A stretch of DNA of 64,000 nt from Clarkia xantiana subsp. parviflora (GCA_036873135.1 JAPTYO010000005.1:5558166-5622165); one strand, 5' to 3'; shown: positions 35,817-48,977, counted from the stretch's first letter. The notes: generated by a model not told the origin, from the sequence alone. Translations and numbers: made by a program.

Positions 35817-38627
35817 TTAATCTTCATCAATGTGTTCTTCATCTTCTTCCATATCGGACCCGCCTTCTTCATCTTCACCATCATCCTCATCTTCGACATC
35901 CTCTGCTTCTTTGGCACCTTGCTCCTTTTGCTTTTTGCCATCGCCACTAAAGCCTGCAACAAAACGAAGCTTCGGAATCAGAACAGAACATTTCATCAGG
36001 TCTTTACTACACCATTGAACAACTACAATAAGCCAAAAGCCTATTTGATTTTCCAGAACCAAATTACTATTTAAAAGCCACATATTTCCTTTTTTTTTTT
36101 TTTTTTTTGGTTTTCAGTGGTGGCTATGAAGATTTTTCTATACCCAAGGCTCGAGCACAAGACCTCTGGTTAAACGATGAAGCACTTATATTTCCAGTTT
36201 CAATCAATTGTGAAGAAGTGTGATTATTTACCGTATTCATTGAAGATGATACCGCCTGTGCATAGTCCTTCCTCAATCTTCATGAGTTGAAGAGTCATCC
36301 TAGGACCAATCTCCTGGAGCTTAACTGCACTTTTTGAAGACGCGCGGTTAACTCTTCCAAGATCACTTGCAAGGGTTACCGTTGCTGCTTCATCATCGGC
36401 TTCACTTTCTGATCCGTAACCAGCCCTTCATACATATTAAAGAGAAAAGATCAAACCAGGAGACGATGATCAAGCAGCGATGAATCCTCTTTGTGAGATC
36501 ATACGAGACAAAGCTATCAATATTAGAGCCCCGTTGCAAGGGAGTAGCAGCGATTATGAATGTAAAGGTCCCGTGAGACATAATTCCTTTTCCGGACATG
36601 ATATTCTAAATTTCTCACAAATGGACCATTAAGAGATGAGAAAAAGAGTCTTACTTTGTGACAAAATCACTGACGTCTTGTATATTTCTTAGATCAGGGA
36701 CTTGGCGATTCTGGACAAGCTTTCGAAGCCTACGAGATACGCCAACTGGTTGCAGTCTAACGGAATAGTGTCTGAAATCAATAAGCTTCGTTTCTTTGTC
36801 GTAATTAAGCAATACAATCCTCTGACAGGAAGATAGCTTAACCTGAAATCAACAGAAATGTCAGTGATCACCATGACATACAGAGTAAATAAGTTGGTCA
36901 ATACGGAGAGAATAATTCTAGCAACTTAGTACTTACGGTGTTGATGTCAATGGCAGGAAAGATATTCTGAAACATAACTGTGGTCAGCTTCAAATGTTGA
37001 TCTCCACCACCAAAACCAGAGAGTACAATCTGTCAGAATTGGAGAAAAGGAAACATGGCTTACATAAAAGGATGGCAATGTGACTGAAGAATATTTCAAT
37101 GCATCGAAGTTAGATCATAACAGTATATAATGCAAATTGCATCGTAGCAAATAGTTTCTTGGCAATAATTAAATAGAAGTCTAGGACCATGAGAAGTCTA
37201 TTTATACAAACAAAAACTATCACCACATCCAAATTTAATTAAGTGAAATAATTTTATTTAAGTAAAATCTTCTTATTGCAAGTTGCATAACACATGCAGC
37301 TCAATTAACTAAACATACAGTAAACTGGTAAAGTAAACCAAAACCTGAACTTGATAAAGCAGGAATGGAAAAATGAAAGTACAAACAAGAGACAAAGACC
37401 ATGCTTCAAAAGTAATAAAATTTATTTTCGTATGTATCTAGAGCCGTAGAACATTGTGGTGGAAACAAAAATACTCAAGCAAAAATATCAAAAGTATTGG
37501 TCATAAAATTACCAATGGAGGGTTCTTAAAAAGATCTGCTGGACATCGGGGGCGCAACTGGGACTGAGCAACATCAGAGGCTAGAGAGTACTGGTTGATC
37601 TTAAAGGTAAGAGTTGGACCCTGGGGTGTTCTTGCAACTCTGAGGTAGGGTGCGGCTTCTGTTTTGGACAATATGAGAAAATGCGTCACGCCCATTGGCC
37701 CAGCGACATTCAGAAAGTCCTTCAGATTATTCCTTTTCTTCTCCTGTAACAAACAGAGATTGGAAAAAATTATGAAAATGAAAGGCTAAGCCTAATGACA
37801 TAGGCTATATTAAAGCTGGTTGGGGTCTTGTAACTTGATAATCAGGACCTTAATTTTTTATGGGTAGCTCTTATATAACAATGGAAATAGAGATCAGCAG
37901 AAGTGGCCTCTGCAATCACTTCAATGAACAGAGACCTTTCGCCACGAAAACTTTTAGTAACTAACTGCTCATCCTCCAAATTTAACAGTGTCATTTGCAC
38001 CAAAAAAAAAACTACTGGCATAATGAAACTTGCGCAACAAGTCTCTCAAGATGTTTGCCATTCTCATGTTTCCTCGTGGAACGAAAAAAAAATCGATAGC
38101 ATCATTATAGAACATTACAAGTTTCTAAATATCAGAAGGTATCTTTTGGACAAAAGCATGAACAACAACAAAAGCAAATTTCATCACTACCATCTAATCT
38201 AAGAACAGAATAATATTCCTTTTTTAGGGTTGTTATCAAATCAACTTAGCAACTTCAGAAAAGTTAATAGAAATCAGTCTCACCTTGAGATTGAGGGCAG
38301 TAAATGGGCTCATTAACTTCCTCAAATCCATCTGAAGCTGCTTGAGAGGCCCCGGCAACTTCCCTCTCGAGAACACAAAGCTCTTCGGAATCTTGTCTCC
38401 TGTTATATGATCTACATTGCTAGGCTGCTTCTTAACAGGCTTGACAAACACCTTTTTCTTTTTCTGAAGAAATTGCAAAATAGAAAGAAGAAAAAATCAG
38501 AAAAATGTTAATAGTACTTCCTCAAATTTCTCAATCAAAGCGCCGCCTCCACTCGACTAAACAGAAAGTAGAGTGTAATGCACTAAAGCATCAACTGTTA
38601 ATCACTTACATTATGAAAACGAGCCAT
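35817..38627 (-). CDS. PPAN: PETER PAN-like Brix-domain ribosome biogenesis protein
   Basis: Nucleolar protein of the SSF1/PPAN family needed for 27S pre-rRNA processing and 60S assembly. Seven exons: 38610-38627, 38284-38463, 37513-37743, 36937-37029, 36655-36842, 36232-36425 and 35817-35953. They sum to 1041 nt and 346 residues. The start MARFHN is encoded by an 18 bp first exon. The Brix domain covers roughly residues 28-235: GDKIPKSFVFSRGKLPGPL, GPMGVTHFLILSKTE, APYLRVARTPQGPTLTFKI and NYDKETKLIDFRHYSVRL. The C terminus is a long Asp/Glu tail, as usual for the family, though short after the Brix domain. A SINE lies in the last intron and further AT-rich sequence in the intron at 37030-37512. 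Confidence 0.95.
36090..36187 (-). mobile_element. 98 bp SINE in the last PETER PAN intron
   Basis: Perfect 8 bp duplication ATATTTCC (36082-36089 and 36188-36195). It has a 20-base poly(T) at the low end, so it is inserted in minus orientation with a poly(A) tail. A B-box-like GCTCGAGCC precedes the tail by about 50 bp. Too short for a full tRNA-derived head; probably 5'-truncated. Confidence 0.75.
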
Positions 38628-38959
38628 AAGCTTCAAGTTAGTGATCCGCACAAGCTCAAAGGATGCTGAGGTCCGTACAGTTCTACAGAAAGTCGATACA
38701 GAGATTAGTGATTAAGAGAATCGCGACGAAGAAGACAAACTATCAGCCTGTATGAATTGTGGGTGAGACTACGGTCTGCCGACGACGTCGCGACCTCGGT
38801 GGCGGTGGGAGGAAAAAAGAAAGAGACCAACCCTAATTATTTTGGTCTACCGAGCTGAAAGAAAATATTTTGGGCGGTTTTTTTGCACAGTTTCTTCATA
38901 CATAAATATATTACAAAAAATTAAAATTAATTATATTTTACAATTTTATTTCAGACTTT

Positions 38960-39530
38960 TACTTCATAAAGGAAATAAGAAATAGGAATAATGAATATAG
39001 AATAATTAATACTAATATGGTATTGTTTGATTTATAAGAGAAATATGGAATGAGGATTCAAAATTTAATGTTTAGTTGATACTCGATAAAATGTTATAGA
39101 CAAAAAATGGAATTAGTCGGAATTGTTGATATACCGTTTCTATTTATATTAACAATATGAACAATATTACTAAACATAAAAAATCAGAACTAGTGGCGAC
39201 GGAAGGAGGCGGACAGTTGAGGGCAGCAGGCAGCTGCGGAGAGCGGCGGCGGAGGACGCGGCGGTGGAGGTGGGAGGCGAGGGCAGGCGACGGTGAGGGA
39301 GGGCGGCATGCCGCAGCGAAGGGCGGTAACTAGGCAAGCTTTATAGTTTCAATTAAAATGTAAATTTAAAATTGTTTTTTTTTATTTTCGTTCTTAATTC
39401 CAGTAAACTTAGAATAGTTAATTCTATGAGTTAAATAAGGATTAAGTATTCCTTTAAAATTAGGAATTGGGAATACTTATTTCACACAATTAAATAAACA
39501 AACAACATAGTGATTACCCATTCCTAAAGG
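38960..39530. mobile_element. MITE related to the 43102-44271 element
   Basis: Shares with 43102-44271 the blocks AGAAATATGGAATGAGGATT and GTATTCCTT, in the same order, and a GC-rich core (39190-39320) rich in GGCGG and GGGCAGC. The ends are worn, so the limits are approximate and no target duplication was found. It lies between the PETER PAN and PHR2 genes. Confidence 0.5.
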
Positions 39531-39725
39531 CTAGCAGAAATCCAACTCCTCTCTACCACTTCCTTTACATCCAAAATCTAAAGTTGAAAATTGCTCCAAT
39601 AAAGCAATTTCTTAATCTTTGGCTTGTACATTGTGATTTTTTACATTCAATAGCATGGCATGTTCCTATGCTTAAAAACAAAACAAAAATTCCAATCTCC
39701 GACTGCTTCAATGCCAAGTACTGTC

Positions 39726-42647
39726 TTAAGCAAGTGCACCCGTATATGCAGTGGCTGGAGCTGCATCGAGTTGCATCGTTTCCGAACTGTATTTGCAAGT
39801 GACGAACCTGATAAATACCAAATCACCACAAACCTTCAAATTAGTGGCAACTTTCTAAAACCTTGTAACCGAAGAAATACAGAAAAAGTAAGAGAAAACA
39901 ATGAGACCTGAAGAAATCCCTCCACATCAATTCATATGTCAACCAACTTAAGCCGGTTCCGCTACTACCACCACCATTATGTTCGGAAACAGCAGAAATT
40001 GCACTGTAAATCACTCAAAATTAAAGGGTTACTTAGTAGCTTGCTAGTTCAACTTTAGTGGTTTGGATAATTAATATAAGCTGAGCTTTTAAAAAAAATT
40101 GTTGATTAGTAAAGAGAGTTAGCATATTGCAACATTTTATTTTATAATTATCTAGCAATTTGTTCAAGAAAAAGTTGAGCTAGCAAATAGTCAGAACCTC
40201 CAAAGTTTAACTAGCAAGTTACTAATTAAACTCAAAGGTTAATACAAGTGATTACTTTGTAGAGATGAAAAGCAGATAAAATGTGAAGTGAGAAAGTAGC
40301 ATATACCCAGAAGCAGCGTTCTTGAGCTCATGGAAGATGGCTCGAGGCGAGATGCATCCACTTGTAAGCCATGGGGAGATCTTGCAAGAGAAGTTGGCTC
40401 CATAGATGCTGTTTATAGACGAACCTTTCTTCTGCTGCTGTGCTTGTGACGACTCTGCTACATATTTCCTGAGCTTCTCTAAAGCTTCTGTCTCCCCACC
40501 CACCAACGAAGCACGAGCCAAGCTTTTCCCATCCTGCTAGTCATTAATTCAGTTTACAGTTTGATCTTGTAATGGAAACATTTCATTTTCGTAGATAGAT
40601 ATGAATATTAAACCATGTCATTCGCATATAAGCTAGAGCTTTCAGAACAGTTGGTCAAGTGGCATGTCTAATAAATCAAGAATCATATCATGAGGTAGCA
40701 CGAATCATATATGTGCATATGTTTCTTAATAAGGCTAAAACTAAGTCAACTAAAATCTTGTTCTACTGAAATAATCACAACTTCTATATAAATGAATTTC
40801 CTTCATAATCTAGACTGCTTCATATGCTATTATCATGCAAATTACCATAAGTTGGATTTCAACATGATAAACCAAACCCAGTCAGCAACCATCTTTCTCA
40901 CCATCACACATCTAGAGTTTGATACTGAAGTGAAACACGAACCTGAGGCATTGCTGCATTGGGGCTAAAACCCAAATCAGACAGAGAAGGGATCTCTCCA
41001 GGCTCTACATCGCCTCTCGTTGGGATCCCCTTCAGTTGATCCAATGCATCGATCGTCTTCCTAACATCCAATCCCTTAACTTTTTCCTTGAACCCACCGT
41101 AGCTTGTGGGCATTTCCTCCACTTTGAAGGGTAAATCATCGATGTGGAACAAAGTGCTTCCCCAGAAGTACTTAACATCCACTCCCTCCTCTTTCATTGC
41201 AGCTTCAATCTTCCCCTCCGACTTAGTCTCATCGTTAGACACTTCTCTGTGAGTGTAAATTGCATCAGCTCCAATGGCTCTTGCCATTTCTACTAGAACC
41301 TGTCAAATTCATATCAATTTTGGCAAACATTTAAGAATAGAGGAAAAATACATCAGCTTTTGTAGTTCATAGCTGAATTTCTATGAAAAACTGTCTTCTC
41401 GTTCTATTTTTCCCATCCAATTTCTGCAGTTTTTATTGAAGAGTTCAAGAAATAGCACATGAACTAAGAAATAGATTCACATTTCAATTGAAAAAAAACT
41501 GAAAATAGCAAACTAGCTGTCGAATTTTGACTAGAACTTGTCAAATCCATATACCAATTCGGGCAAACATTTAACAATAAACGAAAAACACATCAATTTT
41601 GCAGTTCCATAGCTGAATTTCTATGAACAGTTGTGTTCTCTTTCTAGTTTTCAGTTCTGTTTCTGCAGTTTTTATTGAAGAGCTCAAGAAATAGAGCAAG
41701 AATTACGGAAACAGATATTCACATTTCAATTGAAAAACTGTAAATCAACTACTTTCAAATTTTGACTAGAACCTGTCAAATTCATATCAATTTCGGCAAA
41801 CATTTAAGAATAGAAGAAAAACACATCAATTTGCAGTTCCCTAGCTGAATTTCTATGAAAAGTTGTGTTCTCTTTCTAGTTTTCAGTCCTATTTCTGCAG
41901 TTTTTATTGAAGAGCTCAAGAAATAGAGCAAGAATTACGAAATGGATCATCACATTTCAATTGAAAAACTGAAAATGACGAACTAGGGCTTGAGTGCAGA
42001 ACCTGCTCAGGTTTTCCAAATCGAACCACAAGATCAGAACCGCGAGCCTGCAGATTCCTCCGCAAATCAGACACGCAATTGAGCACGAATGCCGCACGGT
42101 AGGGTCCCGTCTTATCAAATCCAGACGAGGACTTTCCATAATCTCGAGGATCGAAGCAATACACAGGCAAAACGGAGACCGACTCATTGTTGGCGGCGTT
42201 GAGGCACTCATTATCATGCACTCTGAGATCGCTCCGGAACCAGACGACGGAGGCGCGGCGGAAGACGGCGCCGTTGGAAGGGCCGAGGGGGCGGATAGGC
42301 CCGAGAGATAGAGGCAGCTGCACGGGGTTCTGGAAGGTAGTTGTCGATTTCCGCGAAGAAGGCCTCGATGGAGTCAACGAGACGGAGGTGGAGAGAGAAG
42401 AGGCTTGAGTCGGAATTTTAACCTGCGGAGGAGAGAGAGAAGAAGAAGTCGTCAGGCGGCGGAAGGTGAAGTTGGAGGGGAGGATTGCTGAGAGAGAGGA
42501 TGAAAGAGAGCAGGCGGCGAAAGGTGGAGAAGAAAGTGTAATGGCGGTGGAATCAGAAGCTAGAAGGTGGTCGTGGAGGTCAGTTAGGGTTTGCTGTTGT
42601 TCTGAGTTTTCATCTTCTGTGAATTGGATTTGGGTGGTGGAAGCCAT
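39726..42647 (-). CDS. PHR2: PHR2-type photolyase/blue-light receptor homologue
   Basis: Five exons: 42003-42647, 40943-41299, 40307-40533, 39908-40003 and 39726-39807. They sum to 1407 nt and 468 residues. The N-terminal 130 residues are Ser/Thr-rich and may include a plastid transit peptide (inference). The photolyase alpha/beta domain begins at RRASVVWFRSDLRVHDNE (131-147) and includes VLPVYCFDPRDYG and ARAIGADAIYTHREVS. The FAD-side domain is represented only by GANFSCKISPWL..G.ISPR and LSWLTYELMWRDFFR (to residue 442). The protein ends soon after with PATAYTGALA. The same short C terminus is known in Arabidopsis PHR2, so this is a family trait and not a local truncation. DNA-repair activity is therefore uncertain. 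Intron 1 carries a three-copy repeat. Confidence 0.93.
40030..40225. mobile_element. Small TIR element in PHR2 intron 3
   Basis: The left AGTAGCTTGCTAGTTCAAC and right reverse complement AGTAACTTGCTAGTTAAAC form imperfect inverted ends about 190 bp apart. It resembles the stretch at 7265-7690. Target duplication not determined. Confidence 0.45.
41290..41995. repeat. Three tandem copies of a ~235 bp unit in PHR2 intron 1
   Basis: Units start at about 41292, 41526 and 41762 with ACTAGAACYTGTCAAATYCA and each ends with the block CAGTTTTTATTGAAGAGYTC followed by AAGAAATAG. Together they make up the whole of intron 1 (41300-42002). The first unit contains the true splice acceptor of exon 2. The third keeps a copy of the acceptor (CAG followed by GTTCTAGT on the minus strand). 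The second has CAAG there. Confidence 0.85.
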
Positions 42648-43101
42648 TTTTGAACTGAGCTTGGAGAAGTGAAGTGAAGTGGAGTGTGTGATACTGCGGA
42701 TACGATAGAGAAGATGAGAGCTTGCTTTCGAGCCTTCAGTATCTCACAGGTCACAGCTTAGGTGCTGTTTTGTTAAATAATTTTGATAATAATTATTATA
42801 AAATTTTAAATATATGAATTTTTTTAACCGCTCCTATAATTTAAATCACACTATTAATACTATTAGTTTTCAGTTTACATTCAGAGTAGTAGAAATAGAA
42901 AATGTAATAAATATTACCATGATAGAAAATTAGAAAGACAATTTTGTTCGTCTACGACAGTGCCAACTTTTGGCCCTTAGCATTTTTATTTGGTTAGATT
43001 AGATTTGGTCCCGGTAATAACGTACGTACGATACACATTATTCTTTGGAAGTATTAGTTAATTATCTCACGATAAGTGATGTAATGTAAATATACTAATA
43101 C
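42648..43101. other. PHR2 upstream region
   Basis: Probable promoter and leader of the minus-strand PHR2 gene. There is AT-rich sequence from 42770 on. I see no TATA box I would defend and no other gene. Confidence 0.4.
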
Positions 43102-44271
43102 GGCATGTTTGGTTCACGAAATAGAAATAAGGAATACAGAATAATGAATATGAATAAGGAATAGGAAATAGGTAATATTATTATGATGTTGTTTGGTTGA
43201 CACGAGAAATATGGAATGAGGATTTCAAATCCAATGTTTGGTAGATAAAATGTTATCGTAAAAAAATAGAATAAGTCATAATCGACATATATACCCTTTT
43301 GTTATTTTATTAATTAAATTAATATTATTAAACATGAAAATGACAAATCATGTATTATTAAACGAAAATTGATTTTTTTTTTTCAAAAACGATTATTTTT
43401 TACTAAAATTATTATTTTAAAAAAAAAATAATTTTTTTTAAAATATTGTAAAATTCACTATAACTAATATAATAGTGAATTGTAAATTAAAAATACATGT
43501 TAAATTATAATTCTTAATTAAATTAAATTTGATCACTTTTAATCAGATTTACCACGACTAACATGTTATCCACCATGACTGAAAAAATATCAATTAAAAA
43601 AGAACAATCAATTAATTAAATCATCTTAAACTACATCAAGATGATATCTATATACAAATGCAAGCATAAGAATTTTTGGTTTTATGTGGATGAAATAAAA
43701 TTAGTTTAGATAGAATATTATTTAAGCAATTATATGACATACATATAATCAAAAGAAAATCGAGTATACAACATAAAGAGAAAACTCAAATTGACAGCAT
43801 AATATGCTTCACTAACAATCAAGCATGCTGTAAATATATAAAATTTTATGAACATAAATTTTTTATAACATGATTATGAACAAGCACACAGTAGGCAGGT
43901 CACTCAGTAGGTAAGGCAGCAAGGCACACAGTAGGGAAGCGGGCTACGCAGGGAAGCGGAAGCAGGGCAGCAAGAGCAGGCAGCCGTCACAACAATTTTT
44001 TTGTTGGTAGAAAATCACGGCAGTTTACAGGACTAAAAAGATTATAATAGATATATAATAATTAAATTAGATTAGGGTTAAAATAAGATTTTTTAATTTC
44101 GTTTTTATTTTAGAAAAGTTGGAATACTCAATCCTAGGGGTTAGAATAGGATTAGGTATTCCTTCAAATTTAGCAATTAGGAATCCTAATTCTACAACAA
44201 TTAACTAACCAAACAACAAAATAAGGAATAGCAATTCTGTATTCCTTATTCTGTGGTGAACCAAACATGGT
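43102..44271. mobile_element. TIR element of about 1.17 kb
   Basis: The ends GGCATGTTTGGTTCAC and, reversed, ACCATGTTTGGTTCAC match at all but the outermost bases. Inner blocks AATAAGGAATACAGAAT are shared. TAATAC flanks both sides and the 8-mers ACTAATAC and GTTAATAC differ by two bases, so a target duplication is likely but worn. A GC-rich patch with GCAGG repeats lies at 43895-43990. No protein is encoded. Confidence 0.65.
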
Positions 44272-44338
44272 GTTAATACATTGTACTTTCTTGGGAAGGG
44301 TTAAAAAAATATTCTTCATAAATATCTGATATTGTTGA

Positions 44339-44374
<36 letters not shown>

Positions 44375-46609
44375 CAAAGTTCAAATATAAATTGGTAATT
44401 ATTAATAATTATTCCTAAAAAAACAAATCGTTCAAACTTAGTCTAAATTCTAATGTATTTTAGTGCAAAATATTTCTTTTCATGAGAAGTTCGTATTGAT
44501 GATAAGTATTTCCTAATAATTAAAAAAACGATTTAAGTATATTTCTATATATGTACTTGTAAAAAAAAACATAATAAATGTATTTGTACTATAAAATATT
44601 TAGTGAGTTTGAAAATTAGGCATATCTATATATATATATATATAAATTTAGGTAAATAGATGAATTCAAATGCAACCAGGAGCTAGGGATTTCCAGATTT
44701 GCAATTCTCAATGCACATATTAAATTCAGCTGCTGGAGGATTTATGATATGCGGAAGCGTCTTCCTTCAATTCCCTAAATAAAATCTATATCTATATCTA
44801 TCAATTCCTTTATTGTTTTTATTATTATTATTATATATATATTTATTATTATATTCATCGTGTTATATTTTCGGATGACACCAAACAACTTATAGTGTAG
44901 AAATAATTTTTTTTATAGAAATTATTCCGATCTTAGAAACTAATTAAAATATGTATATCTATATATATATATATACTAGATTAATGTACATATGATATCA
45001 TTATTCAGTAAAAATACTAAATTTATGCTTGTACATTAAACTACTAAACTTATACTAACATTTATAATAATAGAATAAAAAAAGTGTGTAATTAAAGTAT
45101 GTACCACACAACTAATGTTCGTAAACATATATATATATATCAGATAAAGAGAAATGCTAAATTTATATGTCTATGTAAAATTACTAAACTTATCCTAAGT
45201 ATATATGAAAACCCGATTTACATCAAAACCTGACTTTTCCTCAAAGTGAATTAATCAATAGATTAATGTATATAAGACATCATTATTCAGTAAAAATACT
45301 AAATTTATACATGTACATTAAACTACTAAACTTATACTAACATTTATAATAACTAGGGATCGGCGCATGCGTTGCACGCGCGACGATCAATATTTATTCT
45401 ATTCAATTTCTTTGTTAAGTATAGTTTAGATCAAAGACGAATTAAAGCCGAAGAAAGTCATATTTGAATTTGGAAAAATATAAGATTATAGCATTGAAGT
45501 TAAACAAATGTAACGAACATAAATACTAACAGTATGTTAAAAGATCTTGAAAAATAGAAGTAACTTTAAAAGAGAAATTGATTCATGCAACACAAAATCA
45601 TGACCAAAATGGTAAAATTCAAACTAAATTGGTAAACAAAAGGGATTTCCCGTTTTGTTATTGGAACAGAATACCATTTTCACCATCTAGTCACAACGAT
45701 GTAGCAGGGAAATTTTTTTATTATTTTTACTCCGTAATTAGTATTTCATAAATCTAACAAAAGTAAGAAGATAATTGTTGAAGTATAACTCCACCATGAA
45801 TTTAAATAATACTACACCGGTGGTGTGTTTGAATTAGAGCACCAATGAGACTATCTCATCCTATCACTAATTAGTTTTAGGATGGAAACTCATTTGTAAA
45901 AATGGTTGCTCTATGTTGGACCGTTAGGATTGACTCCGCCCAATATGAAATTTAACAATAATAGAATTCAATCTTTCAACTCCATATGCGTTGGCAAAAA
46001 AACTCATTCATATGCCACTAAGTCTAATGATGTTTAGACCATTACGGTACAACGACATCCTAAAAGAAGCAGCATAATTATTCAAAAAGGGCAGCTTTAT
46101 TAGTAATAATTTGGCAAATATATATACAATAATTATATAACAAAATGCACCGTTAGCAAGTGAGTTGGAACCTATTCTCAATCAATAATTGCAATTAATT
46201 GATCACCAACCTCAACATCTTTTTTGTTTGTCTCCACCATCGGTGCTGAAAATGACCTCCCTTTCCTCTATGGCCTTGACATCTTTGATCGAGAGCTCAT
46301 CCAAAAGCGACATTCCTCCGGTAGCTACCGAAGTACGCACTGTCAATCATCTGTTACCATGAACATCCTATCCTAATATTATTCACATAAGCGTCGTCAC
46401 TACCTGCGACATCTTTGAGCGAACCAATGATTGGAACAACAACCCCGTGAAGGATTATTGCTGCATGGCTTCTCCAAATATTTATCTACATCTGTAAAAT
46501 GTGTGTGGTTTCGAAAAAGAAGCTTCTGGTAACAGAATATAACTGGGTTATCAAGAATTTTTCTTCTCGGTTAAAAGAATGAAGAAAATCCAAAGACAAT
46601 CAATGATTT
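44272..46609. other. AT-rich intergenic with direct repeats and a Helitron-like end
   Basis: A pure T run of about 30 at 44342-44371. A direct repeat of about 110 bp occurs at 44975-45085 and 45250-45355 (CATTATTCAGTAAAAATACT block). No gene is recognised before the phosphatase pseudogene. Confidence 0.5.
45353..45382 (-). mobile_element. Helitron-like 3' terminus, minus strand
   Basis: On the minus strand the sequence shows an imperfect GC hairpin (GCGCGTGC, loop, GCATGCGC) followed by CCGATCCCTAG and then T. That is the hairpin plus CTRR end, with insertion 5' of a T. The body would extend to higher coordinates. I did not find its 5' TC end. Confidence 0.5.
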
Positions 46610-47815
46610 CGTAGCCATGGTTTTCAGTCGGCAACTGCCGTGAACACAAGGAAGAACGTCTCTATAGTCTCTTGAGATGGTGAAGGAGTCATAAATCTAC
46701 CCATCTCGGCTCTTCTTGTACTCAAACAATAGGGACGATTGGTCGAAAGCTGTAACTACACAAACCTAAAATCGTAGTCCCAATAAAGGCTCCATTGAGG
46801 GGTCAGTGTAGTAAACTGCGACAAGTGGCTCCCAACCCCACCAACGACAACATGGATCGTCCCGTTCATGGTGCCTGAGTAATGACCCTTATCAAAATTT
46901 TCACTTTGATTCTGCTCCTAGAAACAAATTCATCAATTATTAAGTAGAAAATTTGTTTTTGTAAGTTTGGTTGGTACCTGGTAAATAGGACATGTTATTT
47001 CATAGTTATGTACATGGCCATAGAAGGCAATGTCAACTCTGTACATGGCCATAGTTATGTACAATCTCTTCCCGTAGGCTCTGAAAAAGAACCCTCTTGT
47101 CCATAATACTAACCAGCCGAGTGGACGAAGTGCAGCAAATATCAACCATGGATGTTTTTTTCTATCTACAGTTGGAAGACACTTTGATGAACCGATACTG
47201 CTTTGACTCCTCCCTCCAATCGTGTTCTCTGTCAGCTATTTAGAATCTGAACATACCGTAATCAGTTGAGTACCTGCATTTTAATGTTGAAAAACTCCAT
47301 CTAAAGGATTAAGAAGATTTGTTTTTTCTCAGCAGGAACATAGAACATTGTTTCAGCAGGTGAACCACATTCCCCACCCGAATCCATGGTGTCATAGAAT
47401 GATCCTTGAGTCGGGCCATTCACGTTCATGGTTTCCACTGCAAACCGAAATATTAAAAAAAAAACGTTGATCTTTTTTTTGTATTTGGCCAAAAAAGGAA
47501 TCTTTTGTTGTATAGATTATGATGATACAGTGTTGTTCTCCTAAACATAGGAGGGCACAAAGATGAAACAGGACATTGCAAAACAGATTCTTGTAACAAG
47601 ATCAAGAATTCTACCTTCCAACCATGTATGGAAATGTAAATCCACCCGAGCGGTGAACTGGTGCCAATGAGAGACATAACAGTTGGAATATGTAAGATCA
47701 CCAATATGAAAGACGATATCAATGTTGCTCAAATCATTGATTAATTGATCTGTTGTGTTTAAGGAACCAGGTTGATAACCGTTCTATTCATTTGAACCAT
47801 CTCTTTCACCCTACA
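46610..47815 (-). pseudogene. Purple acid phosphatase pseudogene (PAP1/PAP27-like)
   Basis: Minus-strand blocks in the family order: ERDGSNE-stop-NGYQPGSLNTTDQLI, DIVFHIGDLTYSN (metal motif GDxxY), SGNHERE (metal motif GNHE), SFYDTMDSGGECGSPAETMFYVPAE, WLIFAALRPLGW, VDIAFYGHVHNYE (metal motif GHVH), HYSGTMNGTIHVVVGGVGSHLS and WSLYWDYDFRFV. A TAG replaces the Tyr codon after SNE. Frames shift after GNHERE and near the FV-stop, and the part before the ERDG block is missing. The metal ligands survive but the frame does not. It lies beside Helitron-like ends, so capture is possible (inference). Confidence 0.85.
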
Positions 47816-48968
47816 AATGAATATTAAGTCAATTTAACACCAATTTTTTTTGCAGAGACCAGATATTATTCCTTAAAAAAATAAAACTAAAAAGGTAGTG
47901 CAAGTTGCATAATGTACTTGAAGGAAAATAACAGTAATGAGTTGGATGAGAGGACCAAGACCCCATGCAGCAAATGAAACAATATCAAATGCAAGGGAAA
48001 AAATGCAGCAACAACCCCTAATACAGAAATATTACAAATACATTAATCCATATTTAAAAATAGATGCTCTACATGGGCATTTGAACACACTTGGTGGGCA
48101 ATGGAAGATTCAACCTATTTCAAATTCAATCGGTCAAAAAATTGTTCAAATCATGGGACCAATTGTTCAAGTTCAATGAATCTACTGTATCATTACATAG
48201 ATGATGAAAAACTGTAGAGCTCTTGAATACCCAGACGGAAATTGCTGGAATTGCTACATGATCCATCGAAGCTAATTATTCTTCTTAGGGCTTGACAATC
48301 ATTCACTAACTTTTTTTTTTTTTTTTTCTGAAACAGTTTTGTAGCTTAATGAAATATACTGAGAACTTTCTATGTAGCATTTGATAAGGCTAATAGCAGT
48401 ACATGCCAATACAAGCTCATAAAAAATCAACATCACTGCTTATAAACATCACATGAATACAAAAAGAGAATATAATTTTCCAACGATGGTATAATAACAC
48501 ATTAATTAATGTTCTCGAAGATTGTAGGTGCAGTTTTCCTAGTAGAGATAGTGAGCAATGAAAGTTTGTTGGCAAAAACAAGGTCAACTATTTCAAACTT
48601 CACAAAGTTACCATCTGCAGAATTGAGAAAGAATGACGTCCAACTCCGAAATATTCAACATGATAACATAAACTTTAGTAAAGCTAGCAAAAATAGATAA
48701 ATCTCTGTCTTATTCTTAAGCATGACCACAATATATATGGCATACTTGATAGTTGATAAGATGCTTAGAAAAGAAAGCCATACTTTGCATGTCTATTTGC
48801 ACATTCAACAAACACCTTCGGTGCATTGTTAAATGTAGAGGTGTAGGTATGATGATGATAAGTGTCGTTAACAAATTGACAATAGGTAAGACCCAAATTA
48901 AGATGCAATGAGTGTCACACGGACAACAAGAGTATATCAATATAGCCGAATTGAATTCACCACGTATG
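47816..48968. other. Intergenic, nothing recognised
   Basis: AT-rich with a T17 run near 48311. The open frames at 47937-48179 and 48509-48700 show no family features that I know. Confidence 0.5.
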
Positions 48969-48977
48969 TTGAATTTC

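Noticed and set aside
42187..42672. Plus-strand open frames over PHR2 exon 1
   Set aside because: Antisense of a well-supported photolyase exon; Arg/Glu-rich shadow frames.
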